Shown: piece after piece, positions 8,576-16,601 of the stretch
Numbering within the stretch: position 1 is the first letter of the stretch
How the letters are laid out: each line of letters opens with the position of its first letter
Source of the DNA: JAFGVL01 sp964546015
GTDB lineage: Bacteria; Bacteroidota; Bacteroidia; Bacteroidales; Paludibacteraceae
Assembly: GCA_964546015.1 (NCBI GenBank)
Contig: CAZJHO010000002.1
Span: 248,001-312,000, forward strand
Reading direction: 5' to 3'
DNA: 64,000 nucleotides
Translations under genes and position numbers: made by a program
The notes under the pieces: model-generated
The model's input: the letters and a program-made list of their open reading frames with translations, nothing else
The model's database searches: none
Told to the model about the DNA's origin: nothing

Positions 8576-8709
8576 ATCGTTCAAAACGACTGTTAGATAT
8601 TTTGCCGTTTCCTGTAGTGGGGACTATACGGAAATTTAATAGCAGTGAAAACTTTCAATTACCCGTATCCGTCTATTACGATGAAAAATTATAGCAGCAG
8701 TATTTTTCT

Positions 8710-9567
8710 CTATCCTAACTCAAAGGTTGTCACTCCAAATATCCTGTCGAGGTCGATGTCGGGTTGGGATTTTGTGTACATGCGAGCTGTCCCAAAAACT
8801 TTTTTCATACCGTGATTTTCGGCTAATTGAACGGCAGCTAGGTTTACTTCCGGAGTGTCAAGGTATATTTTAGTTTCGGGATCAACATAGTTGTTCAAAG
8901 CAAGAAAGAGTTTGTTTGCCAGATCTGTAGTATCGGCAAATAAAGGACCGATTTTATAACCGTTTCGACATTTTCGGATTACACTATATCCTGAGACTTT
9001 TCCATCGTGCAACGCAGCAAGCGCCAAACTTTCGGGTTGTTTAACCCAGCGCTGAAGAAACTGAGGACGAGGCGCAGGAAAAAGGCCGGCATCATACCGA
9101 GCTATATCATCAAAAGGAACTTCCGAGAGTGAAACCAACTCAGGGAACCGTTCGGCTGTCGGTTTGGCTGTGCCCTCATAGCGAATATTACTGTAGGCTA
9201 ATTTAAAGCCTGATTTTTTATAATTAGCCTGTTGTTCAACAACTCCATCCAAGCCAATGTTCCGGGTCTGTAAATAAGCCATCGCCGTATTCCATAGCTT
9301 TAATCCGTAGCCTTTTCCACGATATTCTGGTTTCACAATATAAAATCCAAGAAATGCAAAGTTTTGGTCATAAGCAACTGCTGAAATACAAGAAACCGGC
9401 TCGTCACCCAGAAAGCCTATTAAGAAACCATTAGAATCGGTCGCATAAAAACATGGTGTGTCATGAAGTCCCGGATTCCAACCTTCCTTTGCTGCCCATT
9501 CAACAGCGATTCTTTCCACTTCATCTTGTGTTGCGCAGCGAATGATGTATTGTTCTTTTTTATTCAT
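8710..9567 (-). CDS. GNAT-family N-acetyltransferase, two-domain
   Basis: A 285-residue protein. The N-terminal half (residues 8-130) is a GNAT domain with the acetyl-CoA-binding motif A in 'FYIVKPEYRGKGYGLKLWNTA' (R/Q-x-x-G-x-G/A is visible as RGKGYG). The C-terminal half (about 150-270) is a second GNAT-like domain of the Acetyltransf_18 type, with 'GYSVIRKCRNGYKIGPLFADT' and 'VQLAENHGMKKVFGTARMY'. The acyl acceptor is unknown. The next methyltransferase gene lies 77 nt upstream in the same direction, so the two could be one transcript. Confidence 0.82.
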   Translation of the reverse strand: MNKKEQYIIRCATQDEVERIAVEWAAKEGWNPGLHDTPCFYATDSNGFLIGFLGDEPVSCISAVAYDQNFAFLGFYIVKPEYRGKGYGLKLWNTAMAYLQTRNIGLDGVVEQQANYKKSGFKLAYSNIRYEGTAKPTAERFPELVSLSEVPFDDIARYDAGLFPAPRPQFLQRWVKQPESLALAALHDGKVSGYSVIRKCRNGYKIGPLFADTTDLANKLFLALNNYVDPETKIYLDTPEVNLAAVQLAENHGMKKVFGTARMYTKSQPDIDLDRIFGVTTFELG

Positions 9568-9643
9568 TGTACTGATATTTTTAAAGGAAATAAAATCTTT
9601 TTCAATTCTATTAATGCAAAATGCTATCTGTGTGTGGAAAATG

Positions 9644-10369
9644 TTAGGTGCTGAGCCTTATTTCATTCGTTTTTACACAATGATATTCTGTTACAAAACC
9701 ATCATTAGACCTGCATTTTTCTATCCTAAAACCCGCTTTTTCTATCATGCCGTCAAGAATCCATTTGAATGTGCTATACTCTTCTCTAATGTGGGTCTCA
9801 ATTTCTCTTTTTAATTCAATGCCTGTCTTATTCTCAAACCCTGAAATCCATTTGTTTATTTTATCTTTATATTCTATCGGAACAAAGTGAAAAACAACAT
9901 CGAAAATATACAGAATCCCGCCTATTTTTATCATTTCATTCATCCGTAATAAGGCTATTTGCTTCCAAAAATCAGGCAAATGATGAAATGCAAATTTTGT
10001 TATTAATAAATCCACGGGTTTATCTTGATGCTTATAGCTTAAAAAGCCTGCATTAAAAAATTCAATGTTAGCTAATTCTTTGTTTGACAATTTGTTTTTT
10101 GCTTGTTTAATCATTGCATGAGAAATATCCACGCTGTAAATTTTCTTAAATCGTCGACCGGCATGGATTAAAGTTGCACCGGTTCCGCAGCCTAAATCAA
10201 TGACTGATAAATCTTCTATGTTTTTTAAAGAAAGAAAATCAATCATATCATCAAATTCTTTCTGATAATTCCGAAATGTCTGATGTTGCTCATCGTATGC
10301 ATTTACAAGATTATTATCGGAATAATCTACTCCACAATGCTTAAATTCATCATATATCCAGTTAGTCAT
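9644..10369 (-). CDS. class I SAM-dependent methyltransferase
   Basis: A 241-residue methyltransferase with motif I 'VIDLGCGTGATL' (about residues 55-66), the acidic residue in 'YSVDISHAMI' and a post-motif 'FHHLPDFWKQIALLRMNEMIKIGGILYIFDVV' typical of ubiquinone/menaquinone- and small-molecule methyltransferases of the UbiE/Methyltransf_25 kind. It is unrelated in detail to the methyltransferase at 7760. The substrate cannot be told. It lies upstream of the GNAT gene on the same strand. Confidence 0.82.
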   Translation of the reverse strand: MTNWIYDEFKHCGVDYSDNNLVNAYDEQHQTFRNYQKEFDDMIDFLSLKNIEDLSVIDLGCGTGATLIHAGRRFKKIYSVDISHAMIKQAKNKLSNKELANIEFFNAGFLSYKHQDKPVDLLITKFAFHHLPDFWKQIALLRMNEMIKIGGILYIFDVVFHFVPIEYKDKINKWISGFENKTGIELKREIETHIREEYSTFKWILDGMIEKAGFRIEKCRSNDGFVTEYHCVKTNEIRLST

Positions 10370-10613
10370 AAATTCAATCTCCTAAAATTTTTGATCGAGT
10401 ACCAAAGTTGTAACTTTCTGGCCGGCTGAGGTTTTTAGAAAGTGTCAAAACAAGAAATCAGAGGTTTTCTTGTTTACCCTTTTCGTTATGTGGCAATGTT
10501 TACTGATATGTCCATGTGGCGGCTTTTGAAGCAATTACCAATCAGTTTGCAACAGTTTCATTTATTTATGATAAATTTTGCCCCCTGAAACCCTTGCCAT
10601 TGTTTATACCAAA

Positions 10614-10629
10614 TGTTGGCAAACATTAA
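10614..10629. repeat. left arm of 16-bp inverted repeat around the LamG gene
   Basis: TGTTGGCAAACATTAA; its reverse complement matches the right arm at 11933-11948 in 15 of 16 positions. The arm overlaps the TAA stop of the LamG gene (10626-10628). Confidence 0.6.
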
Positions 10630-11921
10630 TTCTTTATCAATCTTATAGTTGCCTTTTTCTTGCCCGAATTAATTGCCAATAAATAGATGCCTGATTGAAT
10701 ATTTAAATTCATTTCGAACATTTCTGTGTCTTTGTAATTTGATTGACTTATTATTTTTCCGTTCATATCATTGATAGTTACAGTAAATTCATTCAGGGTT
10801 TCGCCTAAGTTAATTTTGACTGTCTCATTTGTAGGATTAGGATATACGACGATGTTATTGTCAAAGGTGTTTTCTAAAATCCCAACTGTAGTTATGTAAA
10901 AACAAGCAGAAGTGCCAACACAACTGTTTTGAGTAATTTCAACGGCATAGCTTCCATTTTGGGTAGCTGTAAAAGACTGATTTATTTCTCCGTTTATTTC
11001 TAAATATCCGTCATTGCAATCCAGCCATTGGTAATTTGCTCCAGTTGCGTTAGCAGATAATGTTATTCCATTTTGGGTTACTGAAGTATCAACGGTGTTT
11101 ATAGTCAGGTTTATGGTGATAATACTATCGCAACCAACAGCATTTTGTATAATTGCTGTTTTTATGCCTGAAGTAGTATGTACTTGGTCATCTGGTGCTG
11201 TATAACTATCGCAAGCCGTTATAGTGATAGAGTGTGTCGTATTGCATGATTCATTGAAAAGAATATCTATTTCACTTTCCGATAATACTTTGTTATACAT
11301 TCTAATATCATCTATAGCGCCAATGAAGTATTCTGAATTGTAACTGGCATACCCGATTGTGAATGGATCTGTTACTAATCCAAAAGGTCCCGAAGAAGCT
11401 AAAGTCTCTTTAACAAGTTGATTATCGATATATACTTTTTTTATTTGCCCCGGACCGCTTGCAGTTACTACAATATGATGCCAGGTATTTAGCTGTAATG
11501 GTACAGAATCTGTATCGGTATAACCATTATATTCCCATTGAATATATCCACCAGACTTTACCCTTAATAAATAATTAGTATTTGTGGTATAATTTGATTT
11601 TCCAAATATCATTCTTGTCCCTGTCAATATTTCGGGTTTTATCCAAACAGAAAAACTTAGAGAATCCTGCATATTTAAAGTTGTAGAATGAGGAGTAGAA
11701 ATATAATCATTACCATCAAAATGATAAGCTCGGTTTATGATGCCGAATCTATCAGAAACTAAAGTGGCACCATTAATTGTACCATGATTATTGTTTATAC
11801 TTAAATCATTGGCGTTACCATTGAAAGGCCAAAAACCAATTAAGCTGTCTATAGGTATTTGTCCATTTACATTGTATAAACTAAAAAGAATCAGGCTATA
11901 CAAGATTATTAATTTCTTCAT
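10626..11921 (-). CDS. LamG-domain surface protein with T9SS sorting domain
   Basis: A 431-residue secreted protein. Residues 1-20 form a Sec signal peptide ending near 'VNG-Q'. Residues about 28-225 are a LamG/concanavalin-like jelly roll ('GFWPFNGNANDLSINNNHG', 'YHFDGNDYI', 'FIGAIDDIRMYNKVLSESEI'). A middle stretch with paired cysteines (about 228-345) resembles the Ig-like repeats of Bacteroidota adhesins. Residues about 358-431 ('VVYPNPTNETVKINL...GIYLLAINSGKKKATIRLIKN') are a type A T9SS C-terminal sorting domain, so export through the type IX system is expected. The ligand is unknown. The gene is framed by 16-bp inverted repeats, one overlapping its stop codon. Confidence 0.87.
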   Translation of the reverse strand: MKKLIILYSLILFSLYNVNGQIPIDSLIGFWPFNGNANDLSINNNHGTINGATLVSDRFGIINRAYHFDGNDYISTPHSTTLNMQDSLSFSVWIKPEILTGTRMIFGKSNYTTNTNYLLRVKSGGYIQWEYNGYTDTDSVPLQLNTWHHIVVTASGPGQIKKVYIDNQLVKETLASSGPFGLVTDPFTIGYASYNSEYFIGAIDDIRMYNKVLSESEIDILFNESCNTTHSITITACDSYTAPDDQVHTTSGIKTAIIQNAVGCDSIITINLTINTVDTSVTQNGITLSANATGANYQWLDCNDGYLEINGEINQSFTATQNGSYAVEITQNSCVGTSACFYITTVGILENTFDNNIVVYPNPTNETVKINLGETLNEFTVTINDMNGKIISQSNYKDTEMFEMNLNIQSGIYLLAINSGKKKATIRLIKN

Positions 11922-11932
11922 ATCTATTATAT

Positions 11933-11948
11933 TTAATGTTTGCTAACA
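11933..11948. repeat. right arm of 16-bp inverted repeat around the LamG gene
   Basis: TTAATGTTTGCTAACA, 11 nt upstream of the LamG ATG; complementary to 10614-10629 with one mismatch. Past it, 11949-12110 holds GC-richer palindromic sequence, for example GGTTTgcgctAAACC near 12065-12080, and no credible gene. Confidence 0.6.
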
Positions 11949-12151
11949 GTCCTGTAATATGAAAAGTTGGGGAGTGTGGACTGCGTTTTTATCCACCCAA
12001 AAGGAAACAATAATGCGAGGGAAAAACTTTCGCAAACCTTTTCCGCCCTTATGGCTTATGCCGGTTTGCGCTAAACCGCTGTTGTACACATCGTCCGACT
12101 CTCGTCATTGTACTACTTTGAAGGAACAACCATTACAGGAATTTTAGAATG

Positions 12152-12415
12152 TTACACTACATATTCTGCCACACTATCCAATAAAAGATGAACCAAACTT
12201 GTTTTGCCGCGAGTGCCGACAACAATTAAATCAGCTTCCCATGTTTCGGCAGTTTTAATAATGCCTCGTGTAGGATATCCTTCGGGCATAAACTTCATCA
12301 ATTCATTATTCTGTTGTATGTCATGTTGTTACATTTTTGATAATCTGGAATAGCTTGTTGAATGATTTGTTTTGCAACCTTCGTGTCCTAAAATTCTTGC
12401 ACGGGCTGTTGGTTA
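12152..12415 (-). pseudogene. universal stress protein (UspA) remnant
   Basis: The minus strand ending at TAA 12152-12154 encodes 'RGIIKTAETWEADLIVVGTR' and then GKTSLVHLLLDSVAEYVV, the ATP-binding G-x-x-G and the C-terminal helix of UspA domains. Upstream of about 12330 the homology continues in another frame as VAKQIIQQAIPDYQK after an in-frame stop. No start or N-terminal Usp strand is present. It is therefore a truncated and frameshifted copy, lying directly downstream of crcB. Intact Usp-type genes exist at 36237 and 57734. Confidence 0.75.
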
Positions 12416-12447
12416 CCGATTGTAGCCTGATGTCAAGGATTTTATAT

Positions 12448-12831
12448 TCAAGATATTGTTATTTTAGTTAATAATAGTCCGCCCAAAACAGCAAGCAGAC
12501 CCAAAACAAAACTTGCTATGCTGTAAAGTGAGAAAGTCAGGTATTCAGATGTTTGCAGTAGGTTAATGTTTTCGTAGGCGAATGAAGAAAATGTTGTATA
12601 GCCAGCACAGAAACCTGTGACCAAAAAAATTCTCCATTCAGGTGTCAACCATTCGTAATGTTCGGAAAGTCCGTAGAAAATTCCGATAAGCAAACAACCT
12701 GAAATGTTTACGATAAATGTTCCATAAGGAAAGGGTGAAGGGAAAACTCTTGTGAAGAACGAAGCGGCTAAGTAGCGACTAATGCTTCCGAGAAATCCAC
12801 CGATGCCGACTAAAAGTAATGTCTTGTTCAT
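12448..12831 (-). CDS. crcB: fluoride ion channel/exporter CrcB (Fluc)
   Basis: A 127-residue membrane protein with four hydrophobic helices, the standard length for Fluc. Family motifs are visible: 'GGFLGSISRY' at the N-terminus, 'GTFIVNISGCLLIG' in helix 2 with the conserved Asn, and 'GFCAGYTTFSSFAYE' in helix 3, which holds the Na+-site and Phe-box residues. The protein works as an antiparallel dimer letting fluoride leave the cytoplasm. A single gene is found here; Fluc homodimers need only one. Expression is very probably controlled by the fluoride riboswitch just upstream. Confidence 0.95.
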   Translation of the reverse strand: MNKTLLLVGIGGFLGSISRYLAASFFTRVFPSPFPYGTFIVNISGCLLIGIFYGLSEHYEWLTPEWRIFLVTGFCAGYTTFSSFAYENINLLQTSEYLTFSLYSIASFVLGLLAVLGGLLLTKITIS

Positions 12832-12857
12832 AATATTTTGATTTTAAAAATTTTGAA

Positions 12858-12907
12858 CAGGAGTTATCAGCTTTTTTAAGGCGGTTAAAGGCAAACCCCA
12901 TTGCCTG
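12858..12907 (-). promoter_or_regulatory. fluoride (crcB motif) riboswitch
   Basis: On the minus strand, 27 nt before the crcB ATG, the segment has the conserved pieces of the crcB RNA: GGCAATGGGGTTTGCC hairpin, TTTAACCGCC, then GCTGATAACTCCT. GGGGTT in the first loop can pair with AACTCC in the last piece, which is the pseudoknot of the fluoride aptamer. The downstream gene is crcB, the canonical target. A TATATTTG -7-like box lies at 12925-12918, 11 nt before the aptamer; a -33 TTTG at proper spacing was not found. No clear terminator hairpin is seen, so control may be at translation initiation. Confidence 0.87.
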
Positions 12908-12971
12908 TTTTCGAGGTCAAATATACAAATTTTTGTCAGCAAAAAAACATGTCACGATAAGGGATTTTTGA

Positions 12972-14105
12972 TTATTCTTCTACAAATAATAAATCACTCA
13001 TAACTCCATCTGAAATGCTAAATCCTTTTTGGGTAAATTTCAACTTGTTGTTATCTATATATAAAATATTGTTTTTTAAATATTTATGAGCATTATTTAA
13101 ACAATAGCTTAATTTTTCTTTTCCGAATTTTTTTTTCAGTAGAAGGAGAGATGCACCTTGAACGGTTCTTAATGATGTGATGATAAAATCGTTGTATTTG
13201 TCAGTGTTAGAGAGTTTTTCTATTTCATAAGCAGGTTTGTCATTTTTTATTCCTTCCAGATAATCTTTTATGGAAGAAACATTCCATTTTCTGGAATCTC
13301 CATTATATGAATGTGCAGATGGACCAACTCCTAAATAGTTGGAGTTTTGCCAATAGGAAGAGTTGTGTTTGGATTCGAATCCGGGTTGCGAAAAATTTGA
13401 AATTTCGTATTGGATAAATCCTTTTTCAGCTAATTTTTCTACCAAAATTTGATACATTTTTATACTCAGCTCTTCATCTATAGGTTTAATTTTTCCTTGA
13501 AGAAGTTTTTTTCCTAGAAGAGTATTTTTTTCGTAAGTAAGATGATAGGCAGAGATATGTTTTATATTCATTTTCAGTATATTATCTATACTAAAAAGGA
13601 AGTTGTTTATATTTTGCGAATGGTGGCCGTAAATTATATCTACACTAATGTTCGTTATGCCGTTTTTGTTACAAATTTTTACAGCATCAATGGCTTGTTG
13701 TGCTGTATGTCTTCGGTTAACTGATTTAAGTTCGGGATCAACTAGAGATTGTATCCCGATACTTATTCTGTTGAAAGGAAGTTGGCAAATGGAAGCAATA
13801 TACTCGTCCGATAAATCGTCCGGATTAGCTTCAAGGGTTATCTCTTCACATTCAGAAATATCATAATTTTCGTATATTGCATTAAATATTTTTTGGTGAT
13901 CCTTGGTCGAAAGTAGGGATGGAGTGCCTCCGCCCCAATAGATTGTTTTTATTTTTTCTTTTCCGATATAATTTTTTTCGCGTTTTAACTCTGTGCAGAT
14001 AGCATCAATCAATTCATCTTTTAGTGAAAAATCGGTAGAAGAGAAGAAATCGCAATATGCACAACGAGTTTTACAAAACGGAATATGGATATAAATACCA
14101 GCCAC
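12972..14105 (-). CDS. hemW: radical SAM haem chaperone HemW
   Basis: A 377-residue radical SAM protein with the 4Fe-4S ligands C11, C15 and C18 in 'CKTRCAYCDF', the glycine-rich SAM segment 'WGGGTPSLL' and the HemN-like C-terminal domain. HemW proteins share sequence with coproporphyrinogen dehydrogenase HemN but act as haem chaperones for membrane cytochromes; the length (about 380 against 450 for HemN) and the N-terminus 'GIYIHIPFCKTRCAYCDF' fit HemW. The start is a GTG at 14105: an in-frame TGA lies two codons upstream and no ATG exists before the conserved N-terminus. Confidence 0.9.
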   Translation of the reverse strand: MAGIYIHIPFCKTRCAYCDFFSSTDFSLKDELIDAICTELKREKNYIGKEKIKTIYWGGGTPSLLSTKDHQKIFNAIYENYDISECEEITLEANPDDLSDEYIASICQLPFNRISIGIQSLVDPELKSVNRRHTAQQAIDAVKICNKNGITNISVDIIYGHHSQNINNFLFSIDNILKMNIKHISAYHLTYEKNTLLGKKLLQGKIKPIDEELSIKMYQILVEKLAEKGFIQYEISNFSQPGFESKHNSSYWQNSNYLGVGPSAHSYNGDSRKWNVSSIKDYLEGIKNDKPAYEIEKLSNTDKYNDFIITSLRTVQGASLLLLKKKFGKEKLSYCLNNAHKYLKNNILYIDNNKLKFTQKGFSISDGVMSDLLFVEE

Positions 14106-14190
14106 AGTTCAAAGTTAATATTATTTATATGAAATATACAAAAACAAAGAAGTCTAATTTCCGATGAATTAGGCTTTAATTGTAGGGGGA

Positions 14191-14230
14191 GTACCAGGAT
14201 TCGAACCTGGGACCCCCTGCTCCCAAAGCA
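14191..14230 (-). repeat. tRNA-Pro 3' fragment (possible attachment site)
   Basis: These 40 nt are identical to 21082-21121, the part of the intact tRNA-Pro from the anticodon loop (TGG) through the T-arm to the start of the acceptor strand, in the same orientation. The match stops abruptly on the anticodon-stem side; on the other side the acceptor strand reads TACTCCC instead of TACCCCG. This is what the displaced 3' end of a tRNA gene looks like after site-specific integration of an element from the tRNA 3' side. Confidence 0.7.
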
Positions 14231-14635
14231 TAATTTTTAATTATTTTCTATTTTTCAATATTTTTCTTATTTTATGTAAAAAATTGATATACAGTATATA
14301 TGTGTATCTTTAGGATTATTGTATAGTTAATTATTTCCAAATATTTTGTATACTTGTGTGCAAATTGTGTGTACAGTATTATTCGGCAGGAAAGAGTTTG
14401 TGTACAAGATTGGGCAAAAATATCAGTTATGACATATCCTATTAGTCAATAGAAACAGATTTTTCAATTCGTTTTTATTACGATTGGCTTGAACCCCATT
14501 TTGTCAAGCTTGGTCTGTTTGTCTTTAACAGATATATTATGGCTTCTAATAGCCTTATATACGACTCAGAAGAAATTATTTAATATATCTATGCTTCAAT
14601 ATCCACAAGTTATAGATTAAAAAAACATAAGATAA
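14231..14635. other. intergenic region inside the tRNA-Pro-bounded segment
   Basis: No gene seen in 405 bp. It is very AT-rich, with the direct repeat TTGTGTGCAAATTGT at 14354-14368 as the only notable element. No integrase remnant could be read in any frame with confidence. Confidence 0.5.
14354..14368. repeat. 15-bp direct repeat, left copy
   Basis: TTGTGTGCAAATTGT, identical to 21002-21016; after two differing bases both copies continue with GTACA. One copy lies inside each end of the tRNA-Pro-bounded segment, as integrase arm sites or element ends would. Confidence 0.55.
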
Positions 14636-15970
14636 ATGAATAAATACAACGAACAGCTAAAAACTTATACATTACACAATTATCAAACCATCTCCCAAAT
14701 GGCGAATATTCCACAGGAGTTCATTAAGGATATAGAAATCGTAGGAAGAGTATTACCTTTCAAGACCAATAATTATGTAATAGATGAGTTGATAGATTGG
14801 GATAATATTGAAACAGACCCGATATTTACATTGAATTTTCCAAGGAAAGGGATGCTGGATAAAAAGCATTATGCTATAGTGGAAAGTTTATTAGGGAATA
14901 ATACCGATAAGTCAATTCTTGATAAGAAGATACAGTATATACGCTTATCTTTAAATCCTAATCCCGCCGGACAGGAACACAATGTCCCATTTTTAGGAGA
15001 AATAAAACTAAAAGGCATCCAGCATAAATATCCTGAAACGGTTTTATTCTTTCCGAGTCAGGGACAAACTTGTCATGCTTACTGTACATTCTGTTTCAGG
15101 TGGCCTCAGTTCTCCGGAATGAGTGGCCTTAAGTTTGCCATGAAAGAAGCTGACTTACTCCTAAAATACTTGAGAGTACATAAAGAGGTAACTGATGTTT
15201 TATTTACTGGAGGTGACCCGATGGTCATGAATGCGGCTATTCTCAGCAGTTATATCAAACCTTTACTAACCTCTGAATTTGAACATATTCGTTCTATCCG
15301 AATCGGAACAAAGTCGTTATCTTATTGGCCTTATAGGTATCTTACAGATAATGACAGTGATGATATTATTCGTCTATTTGAAGAAATAAACAATTCAGGG
15401 AAAAATTTGTCTATTCAGGCTCACTTCAATCATCCGAGAGAGTTGTCTACCGATGTTGTCAAACAAGCTATCGCCCGAATCCGGAGTACAGGAAGCCAAA
15501 TACGCACTCAGTCTCCACTTCTCAAACATATTAATGACAAACCTGAAATATGGGCTGAGATGTGGGGTAAGCAGGTAGATTTAGGCTGTATCCCTTATTA
15601 TATGTTTATTGCAAGAGATACCGGACCTAAACACTATTTTGAAATTCCTCTGGACAAATGCTGGGACATATTCCGTAAAGCCTACAGACAAGTAAGTGGT
15701 TTGTGCCGTACAGTAAGGGGTCCAAGTATGAGCGACCATGCGGGTAAAATACAGGTAATAGGTGTACAAAAAGTTAAAGGTGAAAAGATATTTATTCTCC
15801 GTTTTATACAAGGGCGCAATCCAAGATGGGTAGATGTACCTTTCTTTGCTGAATATAATCCGAAAGCGACATGGTTTAATCAGCTTAAACCAGCTTTTGG
15901 GGAAGATAAGTTCTTCTTTGAAGAGGATCGTTATAAATTAACCGCCACTAAGCCTTTCTTATTTGAGTGA
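14636..15970 (+). CDS. KamA-family radical SAM protein (lysine 2,3-aminomutase-like)
   Basis: A 444-residue radical SAM protein with ligands C146, C150 and C153 in 'CHAYCTFCFRW', the family signature of lysine 2,3-aminomutase, followed by 'LFTGGDPMVMN' (SAM-binding GGE/GGD-like) and 'IRIGTKSLSYWPYRY'. The C-terminal third keeps 'PYYMFIARDTGP' but the glycine-rich lysine motif (PGGGGK) that binds pyridoxal phosphate in true aminomutases is not seen: the corresponding region reads 'VRGPSMSDHAGKIQVIG'. It may therefore be a divergent aminomutase or do something else. ATG start; monocistronic. It is the first gene inside the tRNA-Pro-bounded segment. Confidence 0.82.
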   Translation: MNKYNEQLKTYTLHNYQTISQMANIPQEFIKDIEIVGRVLPFKTNNYVIDELIDWDNIETDPIFTLNFPRKGMLDKKHYAIVESLLGNNTDKSILDKKIQYIRLSLNPNPAGQEHNVPFLGEIKLKGIQHKYPETVLFFPSQGQTCHAYCTFCFRWPQFSGMSGLKFAMKEADLLLKYLRVHKEVTDVLFTGGDPMVMNAAILSSYIKPLLTSEFEHIRSIRIGTKSLSYWPYRYLTDNDSDDIIRLFEEINNSGKNLSIQAHFNHPRELSTDVVKQAIARIRSTGSQIRTQSPLLKHINDKPEIWAEMWGKQVDLGCIPYYMFIARDTGPKHYFEIPLDKCWDIFRKAYRQVSGLCRTVRGPSMSDHAGKIQVIGVQKVKGEKIFILRFIQGRNPRWVDVPFFAEYNPKATWFNQLKPAFGEDKFFFEEDRYKLTATKPFLFE

Positions 15971-16280
15971 ATTATCCTTGATTATGACAATAATGCAAAC
16001 AAACTTTGATACCCGAAATTTGGATAGCAAACGATGTTAATTATTGTCTTTATATCTACAATAATGCATAATATTAGGCGATAATTGTAAGATAAATTCG
16101 ATTTTATGCTGGTTATTAATATTTTATGCCTACATTTGTCCAATAAACAAACAAGTTCATTTGTTCTTTATCTGCATTGCATCTTCTTGATATCAGTATT
16201 AAGTCTTTTCTTTTGTCGAAATCGACCTCTTTCAACTTACTTGTTTATCAGTATTTACAATTAATTTTATTTTTATTTTT
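15971..16280. other. leader/intergenic region before the RRM gene
   Basis: 310 bp without a gene. A TACATTTG box at 16131-16138 could be a -7 element, which would give the RRM mRNA a leader of about 135 nt. Long pyrimidine-rich leaders are known for cold-shock mRNAs; that is only an analogy here. No -33 TTTG at proper spacing was found. Confidence 0.35.
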
Positions 16281-16520
16281 ATGAACATTTATGTTGGAAA
16301 CCTCCATTATGAGGTAAAAGAAAGTGATTTGAAACAAATCATTGAAGAATTTGGTACGGTATCGTCAGTTAAACTTATTTCGGATAAAGATTCCGGTAGG
16401 TCTAAAGGATTCGGTTTTATTGAGATGAATGATAAAGATGAGGCCAATAATACAATTCGTTCATTAAATGGTAAAGTGCTTCAAGGGCGTCCAATGGTTG
16501 TTAAAGAAGCAATATCTTGA
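16281..16520 (+). CDS. single-RRM RNA-binding protein
   Basis: A 79-residue protein made of one RNA recognition motif. RNP2 is 'IYVGNL' (residues 3-8) and RNP1 'KGFGFIEM' (42-49), both with the aromatic residues that stack on RNA. Length and sequence match the small glycine-poor RRM proteins common in Bacteroidota and cyanobacteria, often cold-inducible; Bacteroides homologues act as global RNA-binding regulators. A second, longer RRM gene lies at 19374 on the other strand. Confidence 0.92.
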   Translation: MNIYVGNLHYEVKESDLKQIIEEFGTVSSVKLISDKDSGRSKGFGFIEMNDKDEANNTIRSLNGKVLQGRPMVVKEAIS

Positions 16521-16601
16521 TTTTATTAATTAACTTATTAATATTAAAACTTATATAATTGCGGGTAACTTCAGTTTTATAGTTATCTGCTTTTTTCGAT
16601 T

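Noticed and set aside
9560..9660. Possible attC site (GTTAGGT at 9651) between methyltransferase and GNAT genes
   Set aside because: Only one core box is found; no matching partner box or palindrome in the 77-bp gap.
11959..12147. 62-codon ORF after the LamG gene
   Set aside because: Composition is not protein-like and the region is palindromic spacer sequence.
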